This document shows positions 30,901 through 37,459 of a stretch of DNA of 37,459 nt, piece after piece; the stretch's first letter is position 1; every line of letters starts with the position of its first letter. The notes beneath the pieces are model-generated. The model was not told the DNA's origin, ran no database searches, and worked only from the letters and a program-made list of their open reading frames with translations. The DNA is taken from NCBI GenBank assembly GCA_025062235.1, contig JANXAE010000015.1:1-37459 (forward strand), written 5' to 3'. Position numbers and translations under genes: made by a program. This DNA comes from Bryobacteraceae bacterium. GTDB taxonomy: Bacteria > Acidobacteriota > Terriglobia > Bryobacterales > Bryobacteraceae.

Positions 30901-31389
30901 GACCGAAGGGTCGAGCGCCGCCAGCGTGGCGGGATTGCGGGTGACCAGTGGCAGCTCGCGGAACAGCGAGGCCTCCACGCTGAGCGTGTGGCTGGCGGTG
31001 TTGAACTGGACGGCGACCGGCGCTTCGGCCTGCACGGTGACCGATTCCACGACGTCGGCGACGCGCAGGGTGATGTCCACGGTCACGTCGTCCCGCTGGC
31101 GGACGTGCACGTTTTTCTGAATGACGGTACTGAAGCCGGGATGCTTGACGGTGAGGCTGTACGTGCCGGGATCCACGCGATCGAACAGGTAACGACCGGA
31201 TTCCGTCGTCTGGCGCGTCAGTGAAATGCCTGTGGCGTCATTGGTGAGGGTGACGGTGACGCCGGCCACAGCGCCGCCGCTCGGGTCGAGGATGACACCC
31301 TGGACGCGGCCGCGGGTATCCTGCGCGAACCCCATGCGGGAGGCCGCCAGGCACAGGCAAGCGGTGGCGACGATCTGCCACAGTTTCAT
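27934..31389 (-). CDS. Oar-like TonB-dependent receptor (receptor 1 of the palindrome regulon)
   Basis: MKLWQIVATACLCLAASRMGFAQDTRGRVQGVILDPSGGAVAGVTVTLTN; VDEYTLQKNAVDAEFGHSAGGVITISMKSGTNEVHGTAYYFGGD; C-terminal LRLQF. GGAGGTTCGTTCCC-ATG at 31389. Confidence 0.93.
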   Translation of the reverse strand: MKLWQIVATACLCLAASRMGFAQDTRGRVQGVILDPSGGAVAGVTVTLTNDATGISLTRQTTESGRYLFDRVDPGTYSLTVKHPGFSTVIQKNVHVRQRDDVTVDITLRVADVVESVTVQAEAPVAVQFNTASHTLSVEASLFRELPLVTRNPATLAALDPSVNGDWTRNANYDHYAANAYDLGGRTMGRNEVLIDGSPLANSAKLGYNPPVEAVDEYTLQKNAVDAEFGHSAGGVITISMKSGTNEVHGTAYYFGGDPDWNAVSNRITRQHSRNTFWNGGATLGMPIKKNKLFLFSAFERQNDASFSAMAYTLPTALERQGDFSASVYTDGRQRVIYDPLTSRISGGRVVRDPFPGNRIAPQRWDPLAAKILKHLWEPNNPGDDLTGLNNYKYDFTRTYRYYNLSNRVDWQINDRWKAFARASIFRTNQDANDYTNGADVLKMRRTEGSIRHGTNFAGDTVFTISPSSILTVRAAYYKTEDKRYYPEMDIGEQGWSDLWPSGWWKPYAQGRPLLYFPNIQVAPTSDTFGVRNFWWQEPLGYSVSGLLNRYLAAHSLKFGAESRFKRGWAARFGGLANLTFNFNNTADTTAGANVRTGHPWASFLLGAMDPSASNAQYVPIQYAHTEMWAFYVQDDYKVSRKLSLNLGLRYEYEGGYWDPLYRLPQRLDLTDPIPGLQAAIDPKIPAEIKARMAESAGQKSYLYNGAFYFTEKGRKRATESDKLQFMPRIGLAYRLNDAMALRVGYGRFYTPNSLTDSGNEPLGQMNLAAFSPISEVLPLLEGVPQAFLSNPFPQGLTPAYGKSYGRYTNLGDNVTISKYQRRPPISDRLNLTLQREIWWRTVAEVTYFVNFVSRDLLSLNLNMMDPRLSYKYGVELTRTVANPFYNYGTVEIFPGALRRQAQVAVSALLKPYPHYGTITQTFTDLGKYRNHSFQLRLQRAFRQGFSFVASYANNLEKSMVFYDEQDQYDVRLTWLREVAPRHRVVAAGTVQLPVGRGRALGSGMPRALDAALGGWQLAGVFTYRSGQLLRFGAMVAPATVRKLGGVGAGAYWFDITGFNRLPAYTRRTNPWQYDDLTGPSFLNLDAVLSKSFALREHLKLEFRLEAYNALNNMNWANPTTSITASDFGKTNAHAAGHFGRRLQYALRLQF

Positions 31390-31451
31390 GGGAACGAACC
31401 TCCGGGACCCTTCGAGCGCGATCGCAAGCTGGCGCGCGCCCGTGAGGGGGG

Positions 31452-31480
31452 ATTCTACCACGGGTCCCGGCCCGGGTCAA
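31452..31480 (-). promoter_or_regulatory. Predicted sigma70 promoter TTGACC-N17-TAGAAT of receptor 1 / DUF1593 operon
   Basis: Minus strand: TTGACC (31480-31475), 17-bp spacer, TAGAAT (31457-31452); about 60 bp upstream of the ATG. Confidence 0.65.
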
Positions 31481-31494
31481 GCGATAACTCGATA

Positions 31495-31510
31495 CTGCAT
31501 ATTTATGCAA
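31495..31510. promoter_or_regulatory. Palindromic site 2: CTGCATATTTATGCAA
   Basis: TGCAT-N4-ATGCA core; 14 bp upstream of the -35 and 37 bp upstream of the -10 of receptor 1. Confidence 0.8.
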
Positions 31511-31591
31511 CTCCCGCGCCCCGTCGCCCCGCGCACCGGGACCGCCCCGCTGCGCCCCGGCCCGGGGCCAGCGGCCCGCCCATTCCGGCCG

Positions 31592-34549
31592 TCAGAAACT
31601 CAGCCGCGCGTTGAACTGGATCAGGCGGGCTCCCCGGGTGGACGTGAACCGCCCGAAGTTGGCGGCGTTGATGCTGGTCGAGATCCCCGAGAAGTTGGTG
31701 TGATTGAGCGCGTTGAACAGGTCGCCTCGCACCTGCAGCCGCCAGCGCTCCCGGAAGTGGAAATTCTTCGCCAGCGCCAGGTCCAGATTCCAGTAGCCGG
31801 GGGCGCGGAGAGCGTTGCGCCCGATGTTGCCGGGGCGGATCGGCGCGCCGCCTCCTCCGATGGGCACGAGCGCGAAAGCGCTGCGGTTCAGGTACTGCAG
31901 CGTGCGCTCGGGGTCGGGCGTGTAAGCTGGCCCACCCAGATAATCGGGCCGGCTGCTTTCGTAAGTGGTGCTCTGCGTGATGTTGATGGCGGGACCGGTT
32001 TCGGCCGTGAAGATCCCCGAGACCTGCCAGCCGCCAAGCAGCCCGCGCGCCCGGCCCGTGCGCCGTCCGGAGAGCCGGGCCAGGGGCAGTTCATAGAGGA
32101 AGTCGGTATGAAAGTGGTGCCGGATGTCGAAAGGACTGGGACCTTTGTCGGCGCGCGTGTTCCAGGTGTCCTGCGGCGGGTTGGGGAGGCCGAGATTGGC
32201 TGCGTTCGTGTAGGAAATGGTATTGGCCCAGGTGTAGACGGCGCCCATCTGAAGGCCGGAGGCGAAGCGGCGGCGGAAGGTGTTCTGCCAGGCGTTGTAG
32301 CGGACGCTTTCGCTGGCTTCGTAGTAGCGGAACTCCGAGTACTCGGGGAACGGTCGCAAGCCGGTGATGCGGTCCACCTGGTTGATCTTGCGCACGATGT
32401 TGGCGTGCACAGCGTGGTTGCCCACGTAAGCGCTTTCCAGGGACATCTCAGGCGTGATCTGCCGGGCCACGCTCAGGGTCCATTGCAGACTGTAGGGCTG
32501 CGGGAAGTCGCGCGAAATCACCGTTCCGGAAATGGGCCCGCCGCCACCCTTCACCAGGGGTAAGACCGCCGCGTTGCTGGTCGGGTAGACGATGCCGTAG
32601 CGTTGGGCTTCCAATTGGCTGAAGACTACGCGGTTCGGCTCATCCAGCGCATTCTGCACCAGCTCCACGGGGCCGCCGAAGTGGTTGTGCGAGCTGGTGA
32701 ACTTGCCGAAGCCGCCCCGCACGATCCACTTCGAAGTGGCCGACCAGGCGAAGCCGAAGCGGGGCGAGAAATCGAAGTAGTTGGCGTCCCAGATGCTGTC
32801 GGGATCGGTGAATGGGCCGATGCCGAAAGGTCCCGTGCGGTTGAAGAGGCGCTTGCTCTTCTCCTTGGGAACGGAGAAGTAATCGTAGCGCAAGCCCAGA
32901 TTGAGGATCAGGCGGCCGGTTATCCGGAAGTCGTCCTGGAGGAAGCCGCCGAGCACCCAGTTGTAGAGCGTGTACGGACGGACGCCGAAGCTGATGGTGA
33001 CCTGGGTGGGACGGTTGGCGAGCAGATCGGCCACGGTGGCGAAGCGGAACTCAGGCACGGTCTCGTTGTTGCGGCCCGAGGAGTACTTCTGGTAAAGGGC
33101 GCCGTACTTGATGGAGTGTCGGCCGCGGTGCATGGCGATCACTTCTTCGAGGCTGAAGTTGGTTCCCAGGTTCTCCATCAGCTCTCCGGAGTTGCTGAAG
33201 CCCAGGTTGCCGACGATCGCGCTGACCCCGAGCGAGTAGATGTGATCGAGACGGACGCGTTCGAACCGGTTGTAGCCGTAGCGGGTCTCGGCGCTCCAGG
33301 CGGCCGAGGAGTGGGTGTAGTTGACAACGCCCTTCTTGGTCTTGACATCGAAGGTGCGCGGGTTGGCGGGCGAAACGCGCGGAGTGAACTGGAAAGGCCA
33401 GTCCTGCGTGAAACGGACGGCGAGCAGGTCGGTGTCGGTCAGGTAGTAGTCGCCGCGCACGCTGTAGTGATCGCTATCCTCCTTGCTGGAAGCAGCGCTC
33501 TGGTAGAAACCGGTCACGGCGCCGGGCGCGTAGGGCGTGTTGGGTAGGGGGAAGGTGTCGAAGAAGGCCCTGGTGGCGGGAACCGCGGCGACGACCATGT
33601 CGCGGAATTCCTTGGTGGGCACGTTGCCGCTCACCAGCGCGAAGGCGCGCGAGCGATATCCTTCGTAGACGCCGAAGAAGAACAGCTTGTTGCGCAAGAT
33701 GGGACCGCCGAGGGAGCCGCCGAACTGGTTGAAGGTGAGCGGTGCGCGAGAGGTCAGGAACTGATTGCGGGCGGCGACGTTTTCCACTCGATTGTTCTCG
33801 AACAACGATCCATGGAACTCGTTGGTACCGCTCTTGGTGATCACGTTGACGTTGCCGGACATGGTGGGCCCGGTCTCGGCGGGGGCGATGCCGCTGACCA
33901 CGGAAACTTCGTGGATGGCTTCGAGGCTGACGGCCTTGATGTAGCCGAGCGAGGTGAGCGTTTCCGATTCGCCGCTGCCACTGGCATTGGCGCCGTCCAC
34001 AGTGAAGCGGAATCCATCCGGGGGCAGCCCGTTCATCGCCACCGCGTTGTTGCTGACCACCAGTCCCGCGCCCAGTTGCAGCAGCACGGTCCAGTCGCGG
34101 TTCAGGGTCGGCAGCTCTTGGATGCGCAGGCTCGCGACCAGGTGATCCTGCTGTGCGCTGGCCGTGTTGACGACCGGGGTCTCCGCCGAGACGGTGACGC
34201 TCTCGGCAAGTTCGCCCAGCTCCAAAGCGAAGCGCAAGCGCAGGCGCTGGCCTGCCACCAGCTCGAGGTCGGTGGTGCGCTTTTCCTTGAAACCCGGCGC
34301 GCGGACCACGACGGTGTAACGTCCGGGCGGCAGGAAGGTGAGAGTGAACTCGCCGGCGGCGTCGGCCACGGTGTTCCAGACGCCGCCGGTCTGCTGGTTG
34401 GTGGCGGCGATTTGGGCGTGCGCCACCGAAGCGCCGGTCGGATCCGTGACCGCACCGAACACCGTCGCGGTGTTGACCTGCGCGGCTGCGGGGAAGGCCA
34501 GCAGGACGCCGACCACGACGGCGGGAGAACTGCGAAGCGGACCGTACAT
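31592..34549 (-). CDS. Oar-like TonB-dependent receptor (receptor 2 of the palindrome regulon)
   Basis: MYGPLRSSPAVVVGVLLAFPAAAQVNTATVFGAVTDPTGASVAHAQIAATN; EVSVVSGIAPAETGPTMSGNVNVITKSGTNEFHGSLFENNRVEN; C-terminal FNARLSF. GGAGGTGGAAC-ATG at 34549. Confidence 0.92.
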   Translation of the reverse strand: MYGPLRSSPAVVVGVLLAFPAAAQVNTATVFGAVTDPTGASVAHAQIAATNQQTGGVWNTVADAAGEFTLTFLPPGRYTVVVRAPGFKEKRTTDLELVAGQRLRLRFALELGELAESVTVSAETPVVNTASAQQDHLVASLRIQELPTLNRDWTVLLQLGAGLVVSNNAVAMNGLPPDGFRFTVDGANASGSGESETLTSLGYIKAVSLEAIHEVSVVSGIAPAETGPTMSGNVNVITKSGTNEFHGSLFENNRVENVAARNQFLTSRAPLTFNQFGGSLGGPILRNKLFFFGVYEGYRSRAFALVSGNVPTKEFRDMVVAAVPATRAFFDTFPLPNTPYAPGAVTGFYQSAASSKEDSDHYSVRGDYYLTDTDLLAVRFTQDWPFQFTPRVSPANPRTFDVKTKKGVVNYTHSSAAWSAETRYGYNRFERVRLDHIYSLGVSAIVGNLGFSNSGELMENLGTNFSLEEVIAMHRGRHSIKYGALYQKYSSGRNNETVPEFRFATVADLLANRPTQVTISFGVRPYTLYNWVLGGFLQDDFRITGRLILNLGLRYDYFSVPKEKSKRLFNRTGPFGIGPFTDPDSIWDANYFDFSPRFGFAWSATSKWIVRGGFGKFTSSHNHFGGPVELVQNALDEPNRVVFSQLEAQRYGIVYPTSNAAVLPLVKGGGGPISGTVISRDFPQPYSLQWTLSVARQITPEMSLESAYVGNHAVHANIVRKINQVDRITGLRPFPEYSEFRYYEASESVRYNAWQNTFRRRFASGLQMGAVYTWANTISYTNAANLGLPNPPQDTWNTRADKGPSPFDIRHHFHTDFLYELPLARLSGRRTGRARGLLGGWQVSGIFTAETGPAINITQSTTYESSRPDYLGGPAYTPDPERTLQYLNRSAFALVPIGGGGAPIRPGNIGRNALRAPGYWNLDLALAKNFHFRERWRLQVRGDLFNALNHTNFSGISTSINAANFGRFTSTRGARLIQFNARLSF

Positions 34550-34617
34550 GTTCCACCTCCCGGAGCGGGCCGCAGATCGCTCGGCGCGGAGGCGCCGCCG
34601 CACCCGCTCACGGCAGC

Positions 34618-34647
34618 ATGCTAGCACGGCAGGGCAGGGCGGGGCAA
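34618..34647 (-). promoter_or_regulatory. Predicted promoter TTGCCC-N18-TAGCAT of receptor 2
   Basis: Minus strand: TTGCCC (34647-34642), 18-bp spacer, TAGCAT (34623-34618). Weaker match, supported by the same operator-to-(-10) distance as receptor 1. Confidence 0.45.
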
Positions 34648-34660
34648 GAACGAATTAGGC

Positions 34661-34676
34661 TTGCATAAAAATGCAA
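34661..34676. promoter_or_regulatory. Palindromic site 3: TTGCATAAAAATGCAA
   Basis: Palindromic arms TTGCAT/ATGCAA; 37 bp upstream of the predicted -10 of receptor 2. Confidence 0.82.
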
Positions 34677-34688
34677 AAAGCCCTCCTC

Positions 34689-35705
34689 TCAGGCGTTCGA
34701 GTATGTGATCAACGCCAGGCCCGCCAGGTAACAGGAGAACATCCAGGCCAGCAAGCGGTTCGTCCCGCCGGGCGCCTGGGCGAATTCTTTCCAGACGAGA
34801 ACACCCCACAGAATGGCGACCACTGGCGCGGCGTTGCTCAGCGCGTACGACACGGCTGGGCCCGCCGCGCCGACGGCCAGGAAGCTCGAGGTCAAACCCA
34901 GACCCCAGATCGCGCCTCCGGCCAGCCCCACCAGATGCGTCCTGGCATCGCCACGCCAGTACTGCGCCATCCGAACGGGCGGCCCCTCCACTGGCCTGCG
35001 CATGAAAAAGGGGTTGAACAGGAACGTGGTGAGGAACGCGCCGAGCGCGAAGAAAAAGGCGGCCGTCAGCGGCATCAGATCTCCCGTGCCGCCGGAGACG
35101 AACAGCGGATCAATGGCCTTGACGACCAGCCCGTAGAAGAACGCGATCAGCAACCCGGCCCCTATCGAGAGCAGGATGCCTTGTGCGCTGGTCTTCTTGA
35201 CGGCGCCGGCCAGGCGCCGGTAAGCGGCCATGCTGAGCAGAATCGCCGCTACGATCACGGCGACGCCGGCAAAAAGGACGAGGGGCTTCTTCTGGGGCGC
35301 TCCTTTGCCCAGGAGCATCAGGACGTAGTTGAAGAGGATGCCCAACACCCAGGCGATGCCACCCCCGATGGGGAAGCCTACCGCCATGCCCGCCACCGCG
35401 ATGGCAGCGACCAGCAGCAGGTTGCCTAGATTCCACACCGCGCCACCCAGCAGCGCGTAGAAGATGCTTCCGGCGCTAGCATTTCGCAGGTCCTCCATGA
35501 AGGGCCGGCCGAGCGGGCCGAAGCTACCCAGCGTGGCAGCCGAGATCGCCGACAGCAGCAACAGACCGGTGACGAAATCCCAGTAGTAGAGCTCGAACCG
35601 CCAGGCGCGTGCAACCAGTTTCTGAGTGTTGGCCCACGATCCCCAGCAGATCATGGTAAGGACGCACAGCAGCACGGCGAGGGCGTAGTTGTCCACGTGA
35701 ACCAT
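34689..35705 (-). CDS. GRP/DMT-superfamily sugar (or ureide-like) permease, about 10 TM
   Basis: ALAVLLCVLTMICWGSWANTQKLV, YALLGGAVWNLGNLLLVAAIAVAGMAVGFPIGGGIAWVLGILFNYVL, LAGGAIWGLGLTSSFLAVGAAGPAVSYALSNAAPVVAILWGVLVWKEF. GGAGG before the ATG at 35705. Confidence 0.85.
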   Translation of the reverse strand: MVHVDNYALAVLLCVLTMICWGSWANTQKLVARAWRFELYYWDFVTGLLLLSAISAATLGSFGPLGRPFMEDLRNASAGSIFYALLGGAVWNLGNLLLVAAIAVAGMAVGFPIGGGIAWVLGILFNYVLMLLGKGAPQKKPLVLFAGVAVIVAAILLSMAAYRRLAGAVKKTSAQGILLSIGAGLLIAFFYGLVVKAIDPLFVSGGTGDLMPLTAAFFFALGAFLTTFLFNPFFMRRPVEGPPVRMAQYWRGDARTHLVGLAGGAIWGLGLTSSFLAVGAAGPAVSYALSNAAPVVAILWGVLVWKEFAQAPGGTNRLLAWMFSCYLAGLALITYSNA

Positions 35706-35721
35706 GGGGCCTCCACGACCG

Positions 35722-35737
35722 TTGCATTTTTATGCAA
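35722..35737. promoter_or_regulatory. Palindromic site 4: TTGCATTTTTATGCAA
   Basis: Palindromic arms TTGCAT/ATGCAA; between the predicted permease promoter and its start codon, 22 bp downstream of the -10. Confidence 0.82.
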
Positions 35738-35759
35738 TTGAGCGTGATACTGCCACACC

Positions 35760-35788
35760 CTTATATCGCGGCGACCGGCGGCTGTCAA
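35760..35788 (-). promoter_or_regulatory. Predicted sigma70 promoter TTGACA-N17-TATAAG of the permease gene
   Basis: Minus strand: TTGACA (35788-35783), 17-bp spacer, TATAAG (35765-35760). Confidence 0.68.
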
Positions 35789-35918
35789 ATGCGGGGCTCT
35801 CGAGATAACGGCCGCGCGCCGGCGTGCCGCTGCACCCTGGTTGGAGGAAGGTCGGGATTCGCTTCGGTCATGCACGCGTGGCGCCAAGAGCGTTGCGGCC
35901 GTTCTTCGAACTGGTTCG

Positions 35919-35938
35919 CCCGGGCCGGCAGGCCCGGG
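35919..35938. repeat. Perfect 8-4-8 hairpin CCCGGGCC-GGCA-GGCCCGGG
   Basis: Exact 8-bp inverted repeat with a 4-nt loop in an otherwise non-coding interval; no T-tract, so not a canonical terminator. Confidence 0.4.
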
Positions 35939-36229
35939 AGTCGTTCGTGCTGGGCCTCCGTTCGCGCTGGCAGCGATGGCCTGGCGGACCAGTTTGCGCA
36001 GCGCGATGCGAGGCGCGGCCTGGGGCCTGAGGATACGGCAGTCCGCGCCGTCAGAATGCGCCTGGGCCCTGCGGCGATACACCTGAGCTCTTGCCGCCGC
36101 TTCTTGCATCCCTAGGCTTTCCGCCGGGCGCGCGGGCGCGTCTTTCCCCCTGGCTCAGGCTGCGCTCGGCGGAATTCCGGTTGGCAGGACGCGGCTGCGG
36201 CCGTGCTGAGGGGGTAGGCGGGTGAACAA

Positions 36230-36592
36230 TCAGGCTGGGGCGAGCGAAAGCAGGGCTTCCAGTACTTCCTTGCGGGCTGTGACGATCGGTTTCTCGAAGT
36301 CCTCGCCCGTCTCAATGACGTGTTTCAGATAGGTGGCGGCCAGCCGGGCACACCAGGGATCGGTGATGGGACGGCCGGCCCGCTGGCTAAGCTCGAGCAG
36401 CAAGGGATGGGGCAGGGCAATGACGATCGCGCGCTTCTCCTCGCCCGAGCTCAGCGCGAACTTGACGTCCACCGTGTCGCTGCGCCGGATGGCAATGGCG
36501 TTCTGGAGCCAGAGGAACTCGACGCGCCAGGTGCGGCCGAGCAAGTCGGGCCCGGCTTGGAAGTTCCGGAACCGGGTCAGCATCGCATTCAT
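36230..36592 (-). CDS. Conserved-looking hypothetical protein, 120 aa
   Basis: MNAMLTRFRNFQAGPDLLGRTWRVEFLWLQNAIAIRRSDTVDVKFALSSGEEKRAIVIALPHPLLLELSQ..: compositionally protein-like, divergent from the SDR gene. The ORF track extends to 36922; the upstream part is antisense to the SDR gene. Confidence 0.65.
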   Translation of the reverse strand: MNAMLTRFRNFQAGPDLLGRTWRVEFLWLQNAIAIRRSDTVDVKFALSSGEEKRAIVIALPHPLLLELSQRAGRPITDPWCARLAATYLKHVIETGEDFEKPIVTARKEVLEALLSLAPA

Positions 36593-36630
36593 GCTAACAC
36601 GGGGGCAGCGTTGCTCTTCCCCGCAAGGGC

Positions 36631-36636
36631 TATAAT
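36631..36636 (+). promoter_or_regulatory. Predicted -10 element TATAAT upstream of the SDR gene
   Basis: Perfect TATAAT 23 bp upstream of the ATG at 36660; -35 weak. Confidence 0.5.
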
Positions 36637-36659
36637 GGTCCGCTTGCCGGAAAGCCTCG

Positions 36660-37421
36660 ATGCAGGAACTGTTCTCGGTCCGCGACAAGGTGGTGCACGT
36701 GAGCGGGGGGTCGCGCGGCATCGGCCTGGCCATTGCGCGCGCGTTCCATGAAGCCGGCGCTCGCGTCGTGGTGAGCGCGCGCAACCGGGACACGCTGGCG
36801 GCGACCGGATTGGAGTACGAGGTTTGCGACATCCGGGACTCCGGCCAGATCCGCCGCTGCGTGGAGAGAATCCTCGAGCGGCACGGCAGGATCGATGTAC
36901 TGTTCAACGTGGCCGGGATCAACTATCGCCACGCGGCGGAGACCTATCCGGAGGAGAAGCTGGACGAGCTGCTCGCGATCAATCTGCGCGGCAATTACCT
37001 GATGGCGCAGGCCTGCGGTCGCGCGATGATCGCCGAGGGCCGGGGAAAAATCATCAACGTGGCCAGCCTCCACACGCACTTCAGCCTTGCGGGGATGGCG
37101 CCGTACGGCGCGACCAAGGGGGCCATTGCCGCGATGACGCGGGCCCTGGCGGTGGAATGGGCGCGCCACAACATCCAGGTGAACGCCATCGCGCCGGGCT
37201 TCATCCGCACCGATCTGAACCGCATGTTGTGGGAGCAGGAAGCCATCCGGCAGTGGGTCGTCGAGCGCGTTCCGGCAGGGCGCGTCGGCGCGCCGGAGGA
37301 TGTGATCGGCGTGGCGTTGTTCCTTGCCAGCGCGGCCAGCGACTACATGACCGGCCAGGTCCTGTACGTGGACGGCGGGCTTACAGCGGGACAGACCTGG
37401 CCGTTGACGGTTCCACGATGA
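36660..37421 (+). CDS. SDR-family oxidoreductase
   Basis: VHVSGGSRGIGLAIARAFHEAGARVVVSARN (GxxxGxG), FNVAGIN, INVASLHTHFSLAGMAPYGATKGAIAAMTRALAVEWARHNIQVNAIAPGFIRTD (S-YxxxK), C-terminal YMTGQVLYVDGGLTAG. Confidence 0.95.
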   Translation: MQELFSVRDKVVHVSGGSRGIGLAIARAFHEAGARVVVSARNRDTLAATGLEYEVCDIRDSGQIRRCVERILERHGRIDVLFNVAGINYRHAAETYPEEKLDELLAINLRGNYLMAQACGRAMIAEGRGKIINVASLHTHFSLAGMAPYGATKGAIAAMTRALAVEWARHNIQVNAIAPGFIRTDLNRMLWEQEAIRQWVVERVPAGRVGAPEDVIGVALFLASAASDYMTGQVLYVDGGLTAGQTWPLTVPR

Positions 37422-37459
37422 AACGAATCGCGGTGCTCACCTCGGGGGGCGACGCGCCC
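37418..37459 (+). CDS. pfkA: 6-phosphofructokinase, N-terminus only (truncated by window end)
   Basis: MKRIAVLTSGGDAP matches the PfkA N-terminal glycine-rich motif; ATGA overlap with the SDR gene. Confidence 0.8.
   Translation, partial: MKRIAVLTSGGDAP

Noticed and set aside
29356-31224. Plus-strand 622-aa ORF
   Set aside because: Antisense shadow of TonB receptor 1.

Overview
High-GC bacterial chromosome segment, probably Acidobacteria/Bryobacterales-like judging by gene content (several Oar-like TonB receptors with a carboxypeptidase-regulatory-like domain, DUF5916, Gfo/Idh). I find about 20 supported CDSs and many antisense shadow ORFs. Left part: glycogen phosphorylase/CoA-binding pair, a BtuB-like TonB receptor, Gfo/Idh oxidoreductase, purple-acid-phosphatase-like protein, a Memo-AMMECR1 fusion, a DUF5916 protein, an Oar-like receptor and an Asp-box (BNR) protein. 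The most interesting part is about 18.3-35.8 kb, which looks like a two-armed sugar-acquisition locus. The plus arm encodes a split transketolase, an FGGY kinase, a SorC-type regulator and a fucose/arabinose-isomerase-family protein. The minus arm encodes a sugar-permease-like protein, two Oar-like TonB receptors and two tandem DUF1593 (nucleoside-hydrolase-like) proteins. Four transcription units there each carry the same 16-bp palindrome, TTGCAT-N4-ATGCAA, at 19409, 31495, 34661 and 35722. In front of the two receptors it lies exactly 37 bp upstream of the predicted -10. In front of the transketolase operon and the permease it lies 22-25 bp downstream of the predicted -10. This looks like a local, apparently undescribed regulon, with the embedded SorC protein as the leading candidate regulator. 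The substrate is unknown; an apiose/apulose-like branched or unusual pentose is one hypothesis. Other points of interest are a LacI-type perfect palindrome at 3252-3265 and a REP-like hairpin in an 815-bp gap.
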